A stretch of 64,000 nt of DNA from Pampus argenteus (lineage: Eukaryota > Chordata > Actinopteri > Scombriformes > Stromateidae): positions 13,876,001 through 13,940,000 of the forward strand of contig CM072863.1 in the NCBI GenBank assembly GCA_036937835.1, given 5' to 3'. The notes below the pieces were generated by a model that ran no database searches, was not told where the DNA came from, and saw only the letters and a list, made by a program, of their open reading frames with translations. The position numbers were made by a program, and so were the translations under genes. Shown here in pieces: positions 55,078-64,000 of the stretch. Numbering within the stretch: the first letter of the stretch is position 1; the number at the start of each line of letters is the position of its first letter.

Positions 55078-58000
55078 ACAAAGTGTGATAAGCTTAGCCT
55101 TTTTTTATTTAATGGCTAAATCTTTTTTTTTTTTATTTAATATATGTAGCTGCCCGTTGTTACTTTAATAACAGTTACAGTTAAACTGTACTGTAATACT
55201 GCACAGTATTGAGGTAAGGCAGGTATAGGTGTTATAAAGTATGGCCTTTATACCTTGTGTAAAACACTTTATAGAAAATCACATTTAACTACTAAAGTAT
55301 TGTTATGCTATGAACACTAGATGGCAGCATAGCATTTAATAAAGCTCAGGCCCACATTGAATACTGTTTTTATACAAGATCCTACCAAATACACTACATA
55401 GGTGTGAATTATTCTGCTATAGATTTACATGTTTCTCAATCAAATTACCCTGCAGAAATAAATTTTAGTACACCGCAAAAGTATTAAATAATTCAGTTTG
55501 TACAATTGTAACTTAATATTCTAAAACAACTGGATTAGAGGTGAATGAAAAAAAGCTATTTTAGGTTAAATGAGAAATATTTAATTAGAAGTTTTTAAAA
55601 TCAGGTGAAGAGTGTGAACCATGAACTGTAACATTCCCAGTTTGTCTGGCTATGGACTTGTTACACATCTTTCCTCATCTGTCTACCTCTGCTCATTTTC
55701 TGTCATCCATCTACTCTGTGGCTATCTAATAAAGACATAACAAGACCCTGAAAAATAATTATTAAACTATTGTTAAAAAAAATAAATAAAAGGCACAAGT
55801 TATAATTGACAGTGAAGACATCTGGAAAGGACACAAAGGAAACAGGCCAGAAATGATAATGCATCCTTTTCAGCAATATTATATATGTTATATCATCACT
55901 CACAGAGTCAGTTAATGTACGCAATTGATTTTCCTGTGAGGTAAACCTCAAATCCAGTGGGTATTATTTGATTTTACAAAAAACTTTAAAACAAAATGCT
56001 GGCTCGTGTTTGATGTCAGGTGATGGTATTAGTGACAAAGGCTGACAGATAAGATAATGTGGGTAAAGGATCAGGTGCTTTTCATGAGTCACCCAGACAC
56101 AGCAGCTCCTGTGTGTTAAGTAACAGTTACAAGCCGCCACAAGTGGACTAATCATTTACTGAGATGTGGACAGAGTTAAACCAAAATAAATGGCCCCAAA
56201 AAAGTCTCCTTTAGCTGGATAGAGCCCTTTTTTAGACATGACAACCGCTGGATAAATTGGCTGTATATTAGACCTGATCCTGTGGATTTCTCCTTAGCTG
56301 AATATTACAGCTGCCTTTAACTTCCTGCATCATATCTTTATTTTATAAGAAACACATAGTAATAGTGAACCCCAGCTTTTCATTCCCCCTTCACCAGCTG
56401 TGAAAGACCGGCCTGCTTAGGCAGGACATATCAAGTGTGTCCTGCGGGGAATTAGATCCAACGCTCCAACATAGAAGGGAATGCCCCAGATGAGCACAGA
56501 AACATACCCTGTACTGTATATCATGTTATATTTTTCCTTCTATTTTGGGTGTACTAGATTGGATCAGGCCAGCTCCATCTGTTGAGACACATTTCCACAC
56601 AATTACAAACACAGGATTACCAAGGGGTCAGCTCGAAACAATACTGTTAGTAAAAGCAACAAGAATCACAATTTATTTTAGATTAAAGCTCCCTGTGCCT
56701 GTGTGTGTATATGAATGAGGATAACAGGACTCCTGCTGAAAAACAGATGATTTTTAGCAGTCAAATATAAATCCAAAGAAAATTTGGCTGTCAGCAACAT
56801 AAGTACCAGTTAAACTCTCGTCATTCTTGGTTCTACAGAAGAACTGCAGCTACTTAAATATGTCAGCAGCCCGCACCCACCTTTACTCCACTGGACAAAG
56901 TAAATATTTAAATCCCGAGGCAGCACAAAGCAGCTGAACACAGAAGAGGCTGTTGAGAGCACCAGTCACTCCGAAATCACCATTTCTGGTGGTGATATGG
57001 AAAACTGAGGAGGAGAGGAAGAAAACGATGGAGTTAGTGTCTGGCGTGTGCGTCTCGCTGCCAGTATACCCACCTGTTCAGACAGGCTTTTAAAGTTTAA
57101 TGCCTTACAGTCTCTTGTTTGGCCTTGTTTTTCTCTTTACCTTTTTTTTTTAATGCCTTTTCTTTGACACGCGTGTCTGTGCCGAGATATGAAGAAATCA
57201 TGGCACTGATAGTGATGTTAGGTGGTGATAATGACACATTTTTATTCATGTCTGTGTTACAATGTGGATTCATCAAATTCATAAAAATGTCTAAATGGCA
57301 ATCAGTCTGACTGACATAACTTTGAGCAATTTACAGGTTGTGGAAATTGATTCCATATTGATCATGTCATATTTAACAAAATTCCAATTAATTACCTATA
57401 GTCCACTGTTAATAAAAACACTAATATTAATTATATCTACTTCAACAAACAATTGTTAAATTGTTATAATAACAATACTGAAAAATGTGATGGAAAATAA
57501 GCTGCAAAGAAATAAAATTGCACAACGGCAAGTGTTTTTCAGATTTCCTGAATGAATGTGGAAAGGTGAGGAGCCCGGACTGAAGCAGAGGTAAGTATGG
57601 AAGATGTGGGTGGAGGCAAACTGAGTAAAATTAGGGTGGATACTGTTGTGGGGCAGAATGAGGCTTGGAGCAAATTAAAGACGGAGACAATATAGGTAGA
57701 AAGAGGCTCGTGAGATAAACAGGGTTTAACAGACTAACAAGATTGTCAGCAAAGTCGTCCTAAAGCTCCAAACACAGGCGTCTCAGCAAACGGGTGTGAC
57801 ATTTAGCTGTTAAATCTGGCTACAGATGAGAGTGAGTACATTTTATAATTCTTAAAGGAAAAAAATGTACTTTGAGGCCATAAAAATAGTTGACATCTTA
57901 CTTCTAAAGGAGATGATCGATGAGGAAATAAAATGCAAATGAGTTGATTAATGGTCATCTTCTTCGGATAATACAGAACTGCAATATTGGCCTCAGCTGA

Positions 58001-58383
58001 GACAGGCATTGGCAAAAGAGATGAATGCAGCAACAACGGGGAACTAAAAGACAAAGGGACCTGCAAAGACAAAGCATTGTTAGTCATAATTGCTGGCAGA
58101 ATGTCCCATTTATAAATCTCACAGTCTTGGGAACACACTTTCAAGTTTAAAATAACATTTCATTAGGAAAACACGCAAATGAAAATATTTAGAATATTTC
58201 TTTCACCAATAGACCAGCATTTTTCTGATAAGGTGAAGTCTTTCCTCTTGTTTGTTGAAACACAAAATGAGATAGGACAAGGCAGGAGAAGGAGAAAGAA
58301 AAAGGATTTACTGTATTACCAGTACATGTTAACAGCTGTATCAGTTGGTCTCAGTTCAGAGAGGGGAAGGATTCCGACAGCTG

Positions 58384-58409
<26 letters not shown>
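58384..58409. repeat. (TG)n microsatellite
   Basis: Uninterrupted TG dinucleotides in the dctn2-ddit3 intergenic region. Confidence 0.95.
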
Positions 58410-58414
<5 letters not shown>

Positions 58415-59228
58415 CGTTCGTCAGGGGGAACTGGGTGTGGAGCCTTGACCAAGGGCACAGGACAGAAAGAAGGGAGTGTGGGGCCTGGAAATTCACCCGA
58501 CTCTTACTGTCTGTAAAACAAAAGAAAAAACAATGGGCGAGAGCTAATTCTGGGGAGGGGTATGATAACTCAAAACATTAGCAGCCGCCGCTGTCGATAA
58601 AAACATTTTTTTTTTTCATTGTTGAATGTCAGTTAAAAGTCAGACGCCGTCATTCATTCTGAATCAGTGTGGCAGCATGACAAAGAGCAGAAAGAAAAAT
58701 AAATTCCCCTCTCACCACTTCAACAGAAAATTTTAAGAATAATTAAAAATAAATGTACAATTAGTCACTGTAGACTTTAGTTGTTTTTGTATGCAAGTCT
58801 GTCATGTTATATAGTGTAGTTAAGTTATGTGGGTGTTACCAGACTGTTTCTAGTGTTGTTTTGCTTCTTTGTATGTATGTAATATGTGACACAGGTATGT
58901 GGTGGTTATGTTTTCCTGCCAAAAATTCAATAAAAAAAAAAAAAAGATTAAATTCTAAATTATGACAAGACACACACATTTGGATTTGCTATAATTAGGC
59001 TACAGCAAGCAAAAATATTACAACAATGCTGTGGCAACTGATAATCTCATCCACAGGAGCAGAAGGTTTGTTTACACCTTTGAAAAGAGTGTCATAGAAA
59101 ACAACAGGACATGATAAAAATAATAAGATAATCAGTTGATCCTATCTATAATCGACTACATATTTAATTATACTTATCTCACAACAGTAATCTCAAATGA
59201 AACGACAATCAATTAGAAAACAGAAATC

Positions 59229-59242
59229 ATCATCATCATCAT
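59229..59242. repeat. (ATC)n trinucleotide repeat
   Basis: About five ATC units in intergenic DNA. Confidence 0.9.
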
Positions 59243-60821
59243 CAGTGTGAAAAACTGAGAATGAGGCAACCTAGATCCTGGGTTGTAAACAGTGTTTTAT
59301 AATGAATACAACGCAGACGACGGGACTGACAAAATAAACAGACGGCTGGAGTGGAGAGGGAGGGGTGTAGAGAAAGTATGCTGAACTACTCAGCAACAGC
59401 CACTCAAGTCGTGACGTGTTCACGGTGCTTCCTGCAGCGCTTTAACCCGGGTCCTAGAGACAGTATTTGAGCTTTCTATTCGCTACTTGGCGCTGTTGCT
59501 ATGGGGCTGTGCACGCTGAGCCGTGCATGGAAAACAGTTTGTGTGCTGAGTTTGGGATTAGGGCAGAAAGTGTCAGAGCCCGCATCAAGAGTGCAATATG
59601 ACGAAACGTGGTCTAGTTTTATTGTCATTCTTTTTTTTCTTTTTTTTTTTCATGTTGTGGGTCTTGTTTACCTTCTTAATGGCTACACACCAAAACTGTA
59701 TATGGTGAAATTTACTGTGTGGCTCCTGTGTCTCAGATACTGACTTTGTTGACCTTCTAATCTCATATTATATCTCTATACAATGTTTATATAGGAGTTT
59801 TATTGCGCTTAGTAGGAGTTCGTGGTGATTTATCGTTATCGATTCTTTTGTACTAAGACGCTTTCTTCCTATGAGGAACCTAAACAGTGTGTTTATGTTG
59901 ACAATACAATCTATCATAGACTATTTATATCTGCAATGTAACATTATAGGGACAACAGGGGGTGTATAAGTGCGTGCCATGCACATTTATTTATTGTACA
60001 ATCTAACCTTGTATTACAGTGATGTATGATAAAGAGAGACAAATAAACGAATGCCCTAATTGATAAACTGTAAAGAAAATAAAAAAAAACAACAACAAAC
60101 AAACACCTGTCAGAAACAGAACAAAGTAGAAAGTTGTTGTTTTAATTGAGAACTAATGAAGAATGGTGCTGTATTGTAGTAGGAGCAGCTGAAAACATGA
60201 CCGGATATTAACCGGGGACAGGCTGCTGTTGGATCACAGCCAGCACCGGCCGGGCGTGTTTTCATATCTCGCGGAGCTGCAACAGAGCGCGCGGTATGAA
60301 ATGACTGAGAATACGACACCACAGTGCATGTGTGCTCCTAAAGTATGTGGCATATTACAAATACCTGGGAAATAACAGACATGTGTCCACCAGAATCACA
60401 CCGGCACTGATAGAAACGTCTCGTTTTGAGAGGGGCAGGTGGCTGTTTTTCTTCCTCGCTCCTTGTCTTGAAGTAAAGGGGGTGTGTGTGTGTAATAGCA
60501 CGCAATGACAACGACAAACTTTAGACAAGCACCTGTAATCAAAAGCCAGATGAAAACAGATGTCAACACAATAAATAAAAACATCACGAGCAAATTACTG
60601 CTAAATAAGTCCATAACAGGCTTTTTTTTTTTTTTACCAGTATAAAACAATTTGTGAGAAAATCGATTCAGCTTTTGTGTTCCGGAAACAAACAATTCTT
60701 CGACACTGGATATCCATGCATATATGTATATTTTTAGATTTTTTGTTAGAGCCAACACTGTTTAATAAAACATGTTCTGATTCTGCTGGTGTTATCCCCA
60801 GCTAGAAATTGGTTGCCAAGC

Positions 60822-60834
60822 ATTGCATCATTCC
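60822..60834 (+). promoter_or_regulatory. ddit3: Amino-acid response element (C/EBP-ATF composite) of ddit3
   Basis: ATTGCATCATTCC shares its first ten bases with the human CHOP element ATTGCATCATCCC, bound by ATF4 and C/EBP-beta partners. It sits about 330 bp upstream of the predicted start site, close to the human spacing (about -310). It predicts ATF4-driven induction under amino-acid or ER stress. Confidence 0.7.
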
Positions 60835-60977
60835 TTTCATGTGACTCCCATACGCCCCAAATTCGTCCTGGCCGTCTTATGACTGCATCACAATTGCTGC
60901 TCGTACAAACTATACAGGGAAGAGGGGAGAAGAACAACCAGCCAGTACTACACCACACCCCGCCTCTGTGTTGATTT

Positions 60978-61070
60978 CGGCCACTGTATTGGATGTCGCC
61001 AAGGGAAAGATCTTAACTCCGCTCTTCTGATTGGTTTCTAGAAATATCCGTCATCCTCGTGCTGTTAGGT
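60978..61070. promoter_or_regulatory. ddit3: Proximal ddit3 promoter: CCAAT boxes and heat-shock-like half sites
   Basis: Two inverted CCAAT boxes (ATTGG near 60979 and at 61030-61034) lie upstream of the TATA-like box. TTTCTAGAAA (61035-61044) fits a minimal heat-shock element core (TTCnnGAA). I found no full CCAAT-N9-CCACG ER-stress element in the expected form. Confidence 0.4.
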
Positions 61071-61119
61071 TGTGACGAAAGTCGCTTCCCATGCATAGTT
61101 CGGTTGGCCGCTCGCTCGA

Positions 61120-61125
61120 TATAAA
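61120..61125 (+). promoter_or_regulatory. ddit3: TATA-like box of ddit3
   Basis: TATAAA within CTCGATATAAACACC. It predicts transcription start around 61148-61152, about 25 nt upstream of the first uORF ATG. Confidence 0.55.
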
Positions 61126-61149
61126 CACCGCCGGGAGTTTCCGAAAAAT

Positions 61150-61264
61150 CACATTCAGCCGTCAAGACTGAACAATGGTTAACATGAGCTATCACCAATT
61201 TTTACTAAAATATCCACATTCAAGCTCAAGACAGTCGAGAAGGCGAACGAATAAAAGAAAAAGG
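61150..61264 (+). other. ddit3: ddit3 5'UTR exon 1 (start approximate)
   Basis: The 3' end is set by donor AGG|GTAAGT at 61264. The start is inferred from the TATA-like box. It contains most of the uORF and no in-frame start for the main protein. Confidence 0.6.
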
Positions 61265-62741
61265 GTAAGTGGAGGTTCTTGTCGTTAGCTTTATCTATTA
61301 GTTAGTTGATGTTTTTCAGTCTTTTAGGGGAGTAACGGCTACTTAACACACACTCTAAAACATTATGCTGGCGAACTGGAAAGAAAAAAACAACTTGAAC
61401 AAATATGATTTTTGACAGATATCCCAGTGGAATTTATTTATAATAACAGTTGTTCTAATCAATCACGATTATTGATTGATACAGTACACCAAGTTTGTTT
61501 TGTATGTGCTGTCTGCTAAGTTGTCGTGCGACGTAAAGTGTGGAAGTTTTTTCAGGTTTTGTCGTTTTGAGCGAACCAAACGTTATGAAACAAATGTTGT
61601 AGCCACGACATAATAATACGTTTAATTTAAACGTGTGTGATAGAGTTTAGCAGTACGTCGGTGTGACGTCTGGCAGTAACTAGTGGGGCTGTTGACTCGA
61701 CACTGAACGGCTTGGCCATATTTGAGTTTTAAGTTGGTTGTTGTTTTTATACACTTTTGACAAATCCGTTTTAAGAAAATGTTTATAACGGTATCAGAAG
61801 AGGTTATATATTTTCGTCTCTTATGTTTTCCCCTCTAACCCACTTTTTTTTTTTTTCCTTTCCTCCGTTTCCTTTTGTTTCGCCCATTCCTCCTGCTGGA
61901 CTTGCATTTCCATGACGTAATTGTCTTGGCTTACAGTGGACATGTAGCCCAACTAAAAAAAGAAGGAAGAAATAATTATATATTTAATTTTTGGATTCAA
62001 TAAAATAATAATCGTCAGTGTTTTTACATAACAAACCAAAGTTTTAATGTCTGTATGTACGCGTTATACACACGATATTTGACATCAGATATAAGATTAC
62101 TTTGTAACTTAGTTATTAATACCACTACCAACGTTATATCTATGGAAGCATTTGTATTGTATCAAATGATAAAAATGGAAACCCTTTTTTTTTTAAAAAA
62201 TATATAAAACGTTTTCAATTTCGAGCGTTATCTACAACAATCATAGTAATTATGGTGGTATTAGTTTAGTTTAGTTTGTTCAGACAGCAGTAAGCATTTA
62301 ATAAAAGCAGCCGAGGTGACTGTCAGACCTGGAGAGATCAATATTAGGATTTACCCGTGGGTTTTAACCACTTGTTTATCGATCCCAACGTGTTTTGAGG
62401 ACCGTAGAAAGCAGGGGGCGCAATAGAGAACACTTTGGTCTTTGTTTACAAGAATTAAGTGAAAGGACATTTATTGTTTTTCTCCATCTTTGATGATGAC
62501 TTCAACAACTATGGCAATATTTTTGGTTTATCAATTTTTACATTTTAGACTATAAGGTACCCTTTGTTTCCAGACTGTGCTTGTTCTATATTTGTGCAAA
62601 TCATCAGTTTTGATTTTGAAATCTCAGCAAATTTCTGTCATTAGAAGAAATCCTAAAAAAAATAAAAAACTAATCAATCAACTACTTTTTTCCTTTCAGA
62701 ATTGTTGGGACAAGCTATCTCCAACTAATTGGCAGACTTGA
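61175..62741 (+). promoter_or_regulatory. ddit3: ddit3 upstream ORF, spliced, 43 codons
   Basis: ATG at 61175 and a second in-frame ATG at 61184. The reading runs to the exon 1 donor in phase 0, resumes at 62700 after the intron, and stops at TGA 62739-62741. It begins M-V-N-M-S-Y-H-Q. Mammalian CHOP leaders carry a 34-codon uORF that also begins M-x-x-M-S and sits near the cap, and it represses CHOP translation until eIF2-alpha is phosphorylated. The middle is Arg/Lys-rich in both. The C-terminus (C-W-D-K...) differs from the mammalian stalling end. Confidence 0.65.
61265..62699 (+). other. ddit3: ddit3 intron 1
   Basis: About 1.4 kb, AT-rich, with nothing recognisable apart from T-rich runs. 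GT-AG borders. Confidence 0.6.
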
Positions 62742-62760
62742 TTAACAGACTTTCTAAAAG
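62700..62760 (+). other. ddit3: ddit3 5'UTR exon 2
   Basis: 61 bp between acceptor TTTCAG and donor GTAAAT. Holds the last 13 codons and the stop of the uORF, no main-frame start. The human gene also has two leader exons before two coding exons. Confidence 0.6.
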
Positions 62761-63178
62761 GTAAATTGACTTTCTTATGTTTGACATTATGAATGCTACA
62801 TTTATTTTTAATTAATTTGTTCATTTTTACATTAACTTTGCATTAGCCTTGAGTTATTGACATGTTTACATATTTTGAACATTCAAACCCCTTATCAGCA
62901 TTTTAGTGCAGTAAAGTCATCTCTTCACTTAGTGTCACTGTTATTTCACAATTGAGTGGATTACACAATATACTGTACTTTGGTCTAGTTTTCTTTATCA
63001 TGGTGTAAATTGTACAAATAATGCCTATTGCAATAATTTCCTATTGAACCAGTTGCAGAAACATTAAAATTAAAATGAAGGCGGAGTTATTGAGACATGT
63101 CAGTCATTTAACATGTAGCTGCTTTGCACTCTTCCCTTTTTTTTCAACCCTCTTGTTTCTGGCGGCTACCCCCCTCAG

Positions 63179-63387
63179 GTCCAGTGTGAAGCGTGTGGCC
63201 GAGTATCTGTGCGTTGCGACTGATTGGCGAGATGACTGCCGAGTGGCTACACCTGCCCCCGCCGTACCCCCCTGGTGTGGGGCCGTTGTGTGGTGCAGAG
63301 TTGGAGGCGTGGTATGAGGACCTGCAGGATATTCTGGGCTCCGACACGGGAGGGGCAAAACTGGCACGTGCCCCCACATGCACCGAG
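63179..63387 (+). CDS. ddit3: ddit3 exon 3, start of coding sequence
   Basis: Acceptor CCTCAG at 63178. The leader runs to ATG at 63232, giving 52 codons to donor GAG|GTCAGT. Encodes MTAEWLHLPPPYPPGVGPLC then GAELEAWYEDLQDILGSD. ELEAWYEDLQ..L.SD is the hallmark of the DDIT3/CHOP N-terminus (human ELEAWYEDLQEVLSSD). Other C/EBP proteins lack it. Confidence 0.9.
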
Positions 63388-64000
63388 GTCAGTAGCTTGA
63401 ATGAATTGATTATTGCACCTATGATCGGCGAGAGTGTGTTTGTACATCATATTTTCCTTAATATTTCTTCTTTTTAGGTTTCTGTTACTATTTTTTGCGA
63501 AGAAATTCCATTCATTTACTTTGAAATTTTACTTACTGACATTAGACACATTTTGGCAGGTGTTTACATTTATCTTTTGTGTCTGTAGAAGGAGCCGGAG
63601 TTTCTGGATGTTCTGGAAAGTTGTTCTCTGACGTGGCTGACAGACGGAAGCCAGACGTGGGGCGAGGGTGTCCAGAGGGCAACAGAAGAGATCCACAACA
63701 CTCAGCCTGTGCTTCACACCTCATCGTCCTCCTCTTCTTCCTCCTCCTGCATGAGTCCAGCTGTTGCAGAAGAGAGGCGGACGGAGGCTGAGAGCGGGAG
63801 AAGTGGAGATAGTTCGTCAGGAGGCAGCAGTGACCTGCTGCCTCCAGAGTTCTTTGAGTTGCTGAGTGAAGGAGGAGTGGGAATGGTGGATCCGAGTGGA
63901 GCAGTGATCAGCAGTGGCTATTATTACCACCACCATCAACACCACCAGGCTAATAATGTCCAGCCTGCGTCTCCCTCAGCCAGTGAGGAGGAATTGCCCT
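63232..64000 (+). CDS. ddit3: ddit3 (CHOP/GADD153), 5' part, truncated by window end
   Basis: Stress-induced C/EBP-family transcription factor that dimerises with C/EBP or ATF partners and promotes apoptosis after prolonged ER or amino-acid stress. Coding parts are 63232-63387 and 63589-64000 (still open). The visible 189 residues cover the N-terminal regulatory region: ELEAWYEDLQ (about 25-34), a second block EPEFLDVLESCSLTWLTD (human ..LDPASLAWLTE), then a poly-Ser run, acidic/Ser stretches and a His-rich patch (YYYHHHQHHQ) ending ASPSASEEELP. The basic region and leucine zipper must lie beyond 64000. The N-terminal part is already longer than in human (169 aa in total). Linkage to dctn2 and kif5a supports the name. 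Confidence 0.9.
63589..64000 (+). CDS. ddit3: ddit3 exon 4 (partial)
   Basis: Acceptor TGTAG at 63588. Encodes KEPEFLDVLESCSLTWLTDG onward, Ser-rich (about nine consecutive Ser), Glu/Ser-rich and His-rich segments. Open to the last base of the window. Confidence 0.88.

Larger units (their letters stand above)
54344..55095 (+). other. dctn2: dctn2 3'UTR (putative)
   Basis: Extends from the stop to at least the first poly-A signal AATAAA at 54837-54842, or the second at 55072-55077. The two signals suggest alternative 3' ends. No other feature is seen. Confidence 0.6.
55096..60780. other. Intergenic dctn2-ddit3; no gene recognised
   Basis: About 5.7 kb without a credible coding exon on either strand, apart from short random open frames. 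It contains a (GT)n tract at 58384-58409, an (ATC)n tract at 59229-59242 and a local CpG-richer patch at about 60220-60300. In human, MBD6 lies between DCTN2 and DDIT3; I see no methyl-CpG-binding-domain sequence here. Confidence 0.65.

Noticed and set aside
60961..61120. ER-stress element CCAAT-N9-CCACG in the ddit3 promoter
   Set aside because: Inverted CCAAT boxes are present, but the CCACG half does not occur at the required spacing.
1..64000. CRISPR arrays, operons, prophage, tRNA or rRNA genes
   Set aside because: No regularly spaced repeats, no tRNA boxes or rRNA segments noticed. The sequence is plainly vertebrate nuclear DNA.

Overview
The window is nuclear DNA from a vertebrate, most likely a ray-finned (teleost) fish. 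All genes are split by GT-AG introns, the DNA between exons is AT-rich with many (CA)n, (GA)n and (AT)n microsatellites, and there are remnants of fish-type DNA transposons. I see no bacterial, phage, CRISPR or operon structure. Three protein-coding genes can be rebuilt exon by exon: kif5a (minus strand, 838-41943), dctn2 (plus strand, 43949-54343) and the 5' two thirds of ddit3/CHOP (plus strand, about 61150 to beyond the window end). Gene names rest on my recall of the human proteins and on gene order. In human, KIF5A, DCTN2 and DDIT3 are also neighbours (12q13) with the same relative orientations.

Layout. 1-824: 3' flank or 3'UTR intron of kif5a. 838-41943: kif5a, kinesin-1 heavy chain, with 27 placed coding exons plus one small C-terminal exon I could not place with certainty. 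Its first intron is about 14.3 kb. 41944-43948: divergent promoter region shared by kif5a (leftwards) and dctn2 (rightwards), with a GC box, an RFX-type X-box and an NRF1-type site. 43949-54343: dctn2, the dynamitin subunit of dynactin, with 14 constitutive coding exons and two in-frame micro-exons of 9 and 6 bp. Its introns hold a TTAA-flanked MITE, a decayed hAT transposon with a BED zinc finger, and a perfect 39-bp hairpin. 54344-about 61150: dctn2 3'UTR, then an intergenic stretch without a recognisable gene (human has MBD6 at this place), then the ddit3 promoter. 61150-64000: ddit3, with two 5'UTR exons carrying a spliced upstream ORF and two coding exons. The bZIP part lies beyond the window.

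How the genes relate: KIF5A is the neuronal plus-end-directed microtubule motor. Dynamitin is a core part of the adaptor for dynein, the opposite-direction motor. The two are transcribed head to head from about 2 kb of shared upstream DNA. DDIT3 is a stress-induced C/EBP-family regulator. Its promoter carries an ATTGCATCA amino-acid-response core, and its leader carries a CHOP-like uORF. The most interesting details are the 28-bp kif5a exon matching the human exon 27 ALS hotspot, the dctn2 micro-exon pair, a cysteine-rich S-P-C repeat in the kinesin stalk, the conserved ddit3 control elements, and the hairpins.
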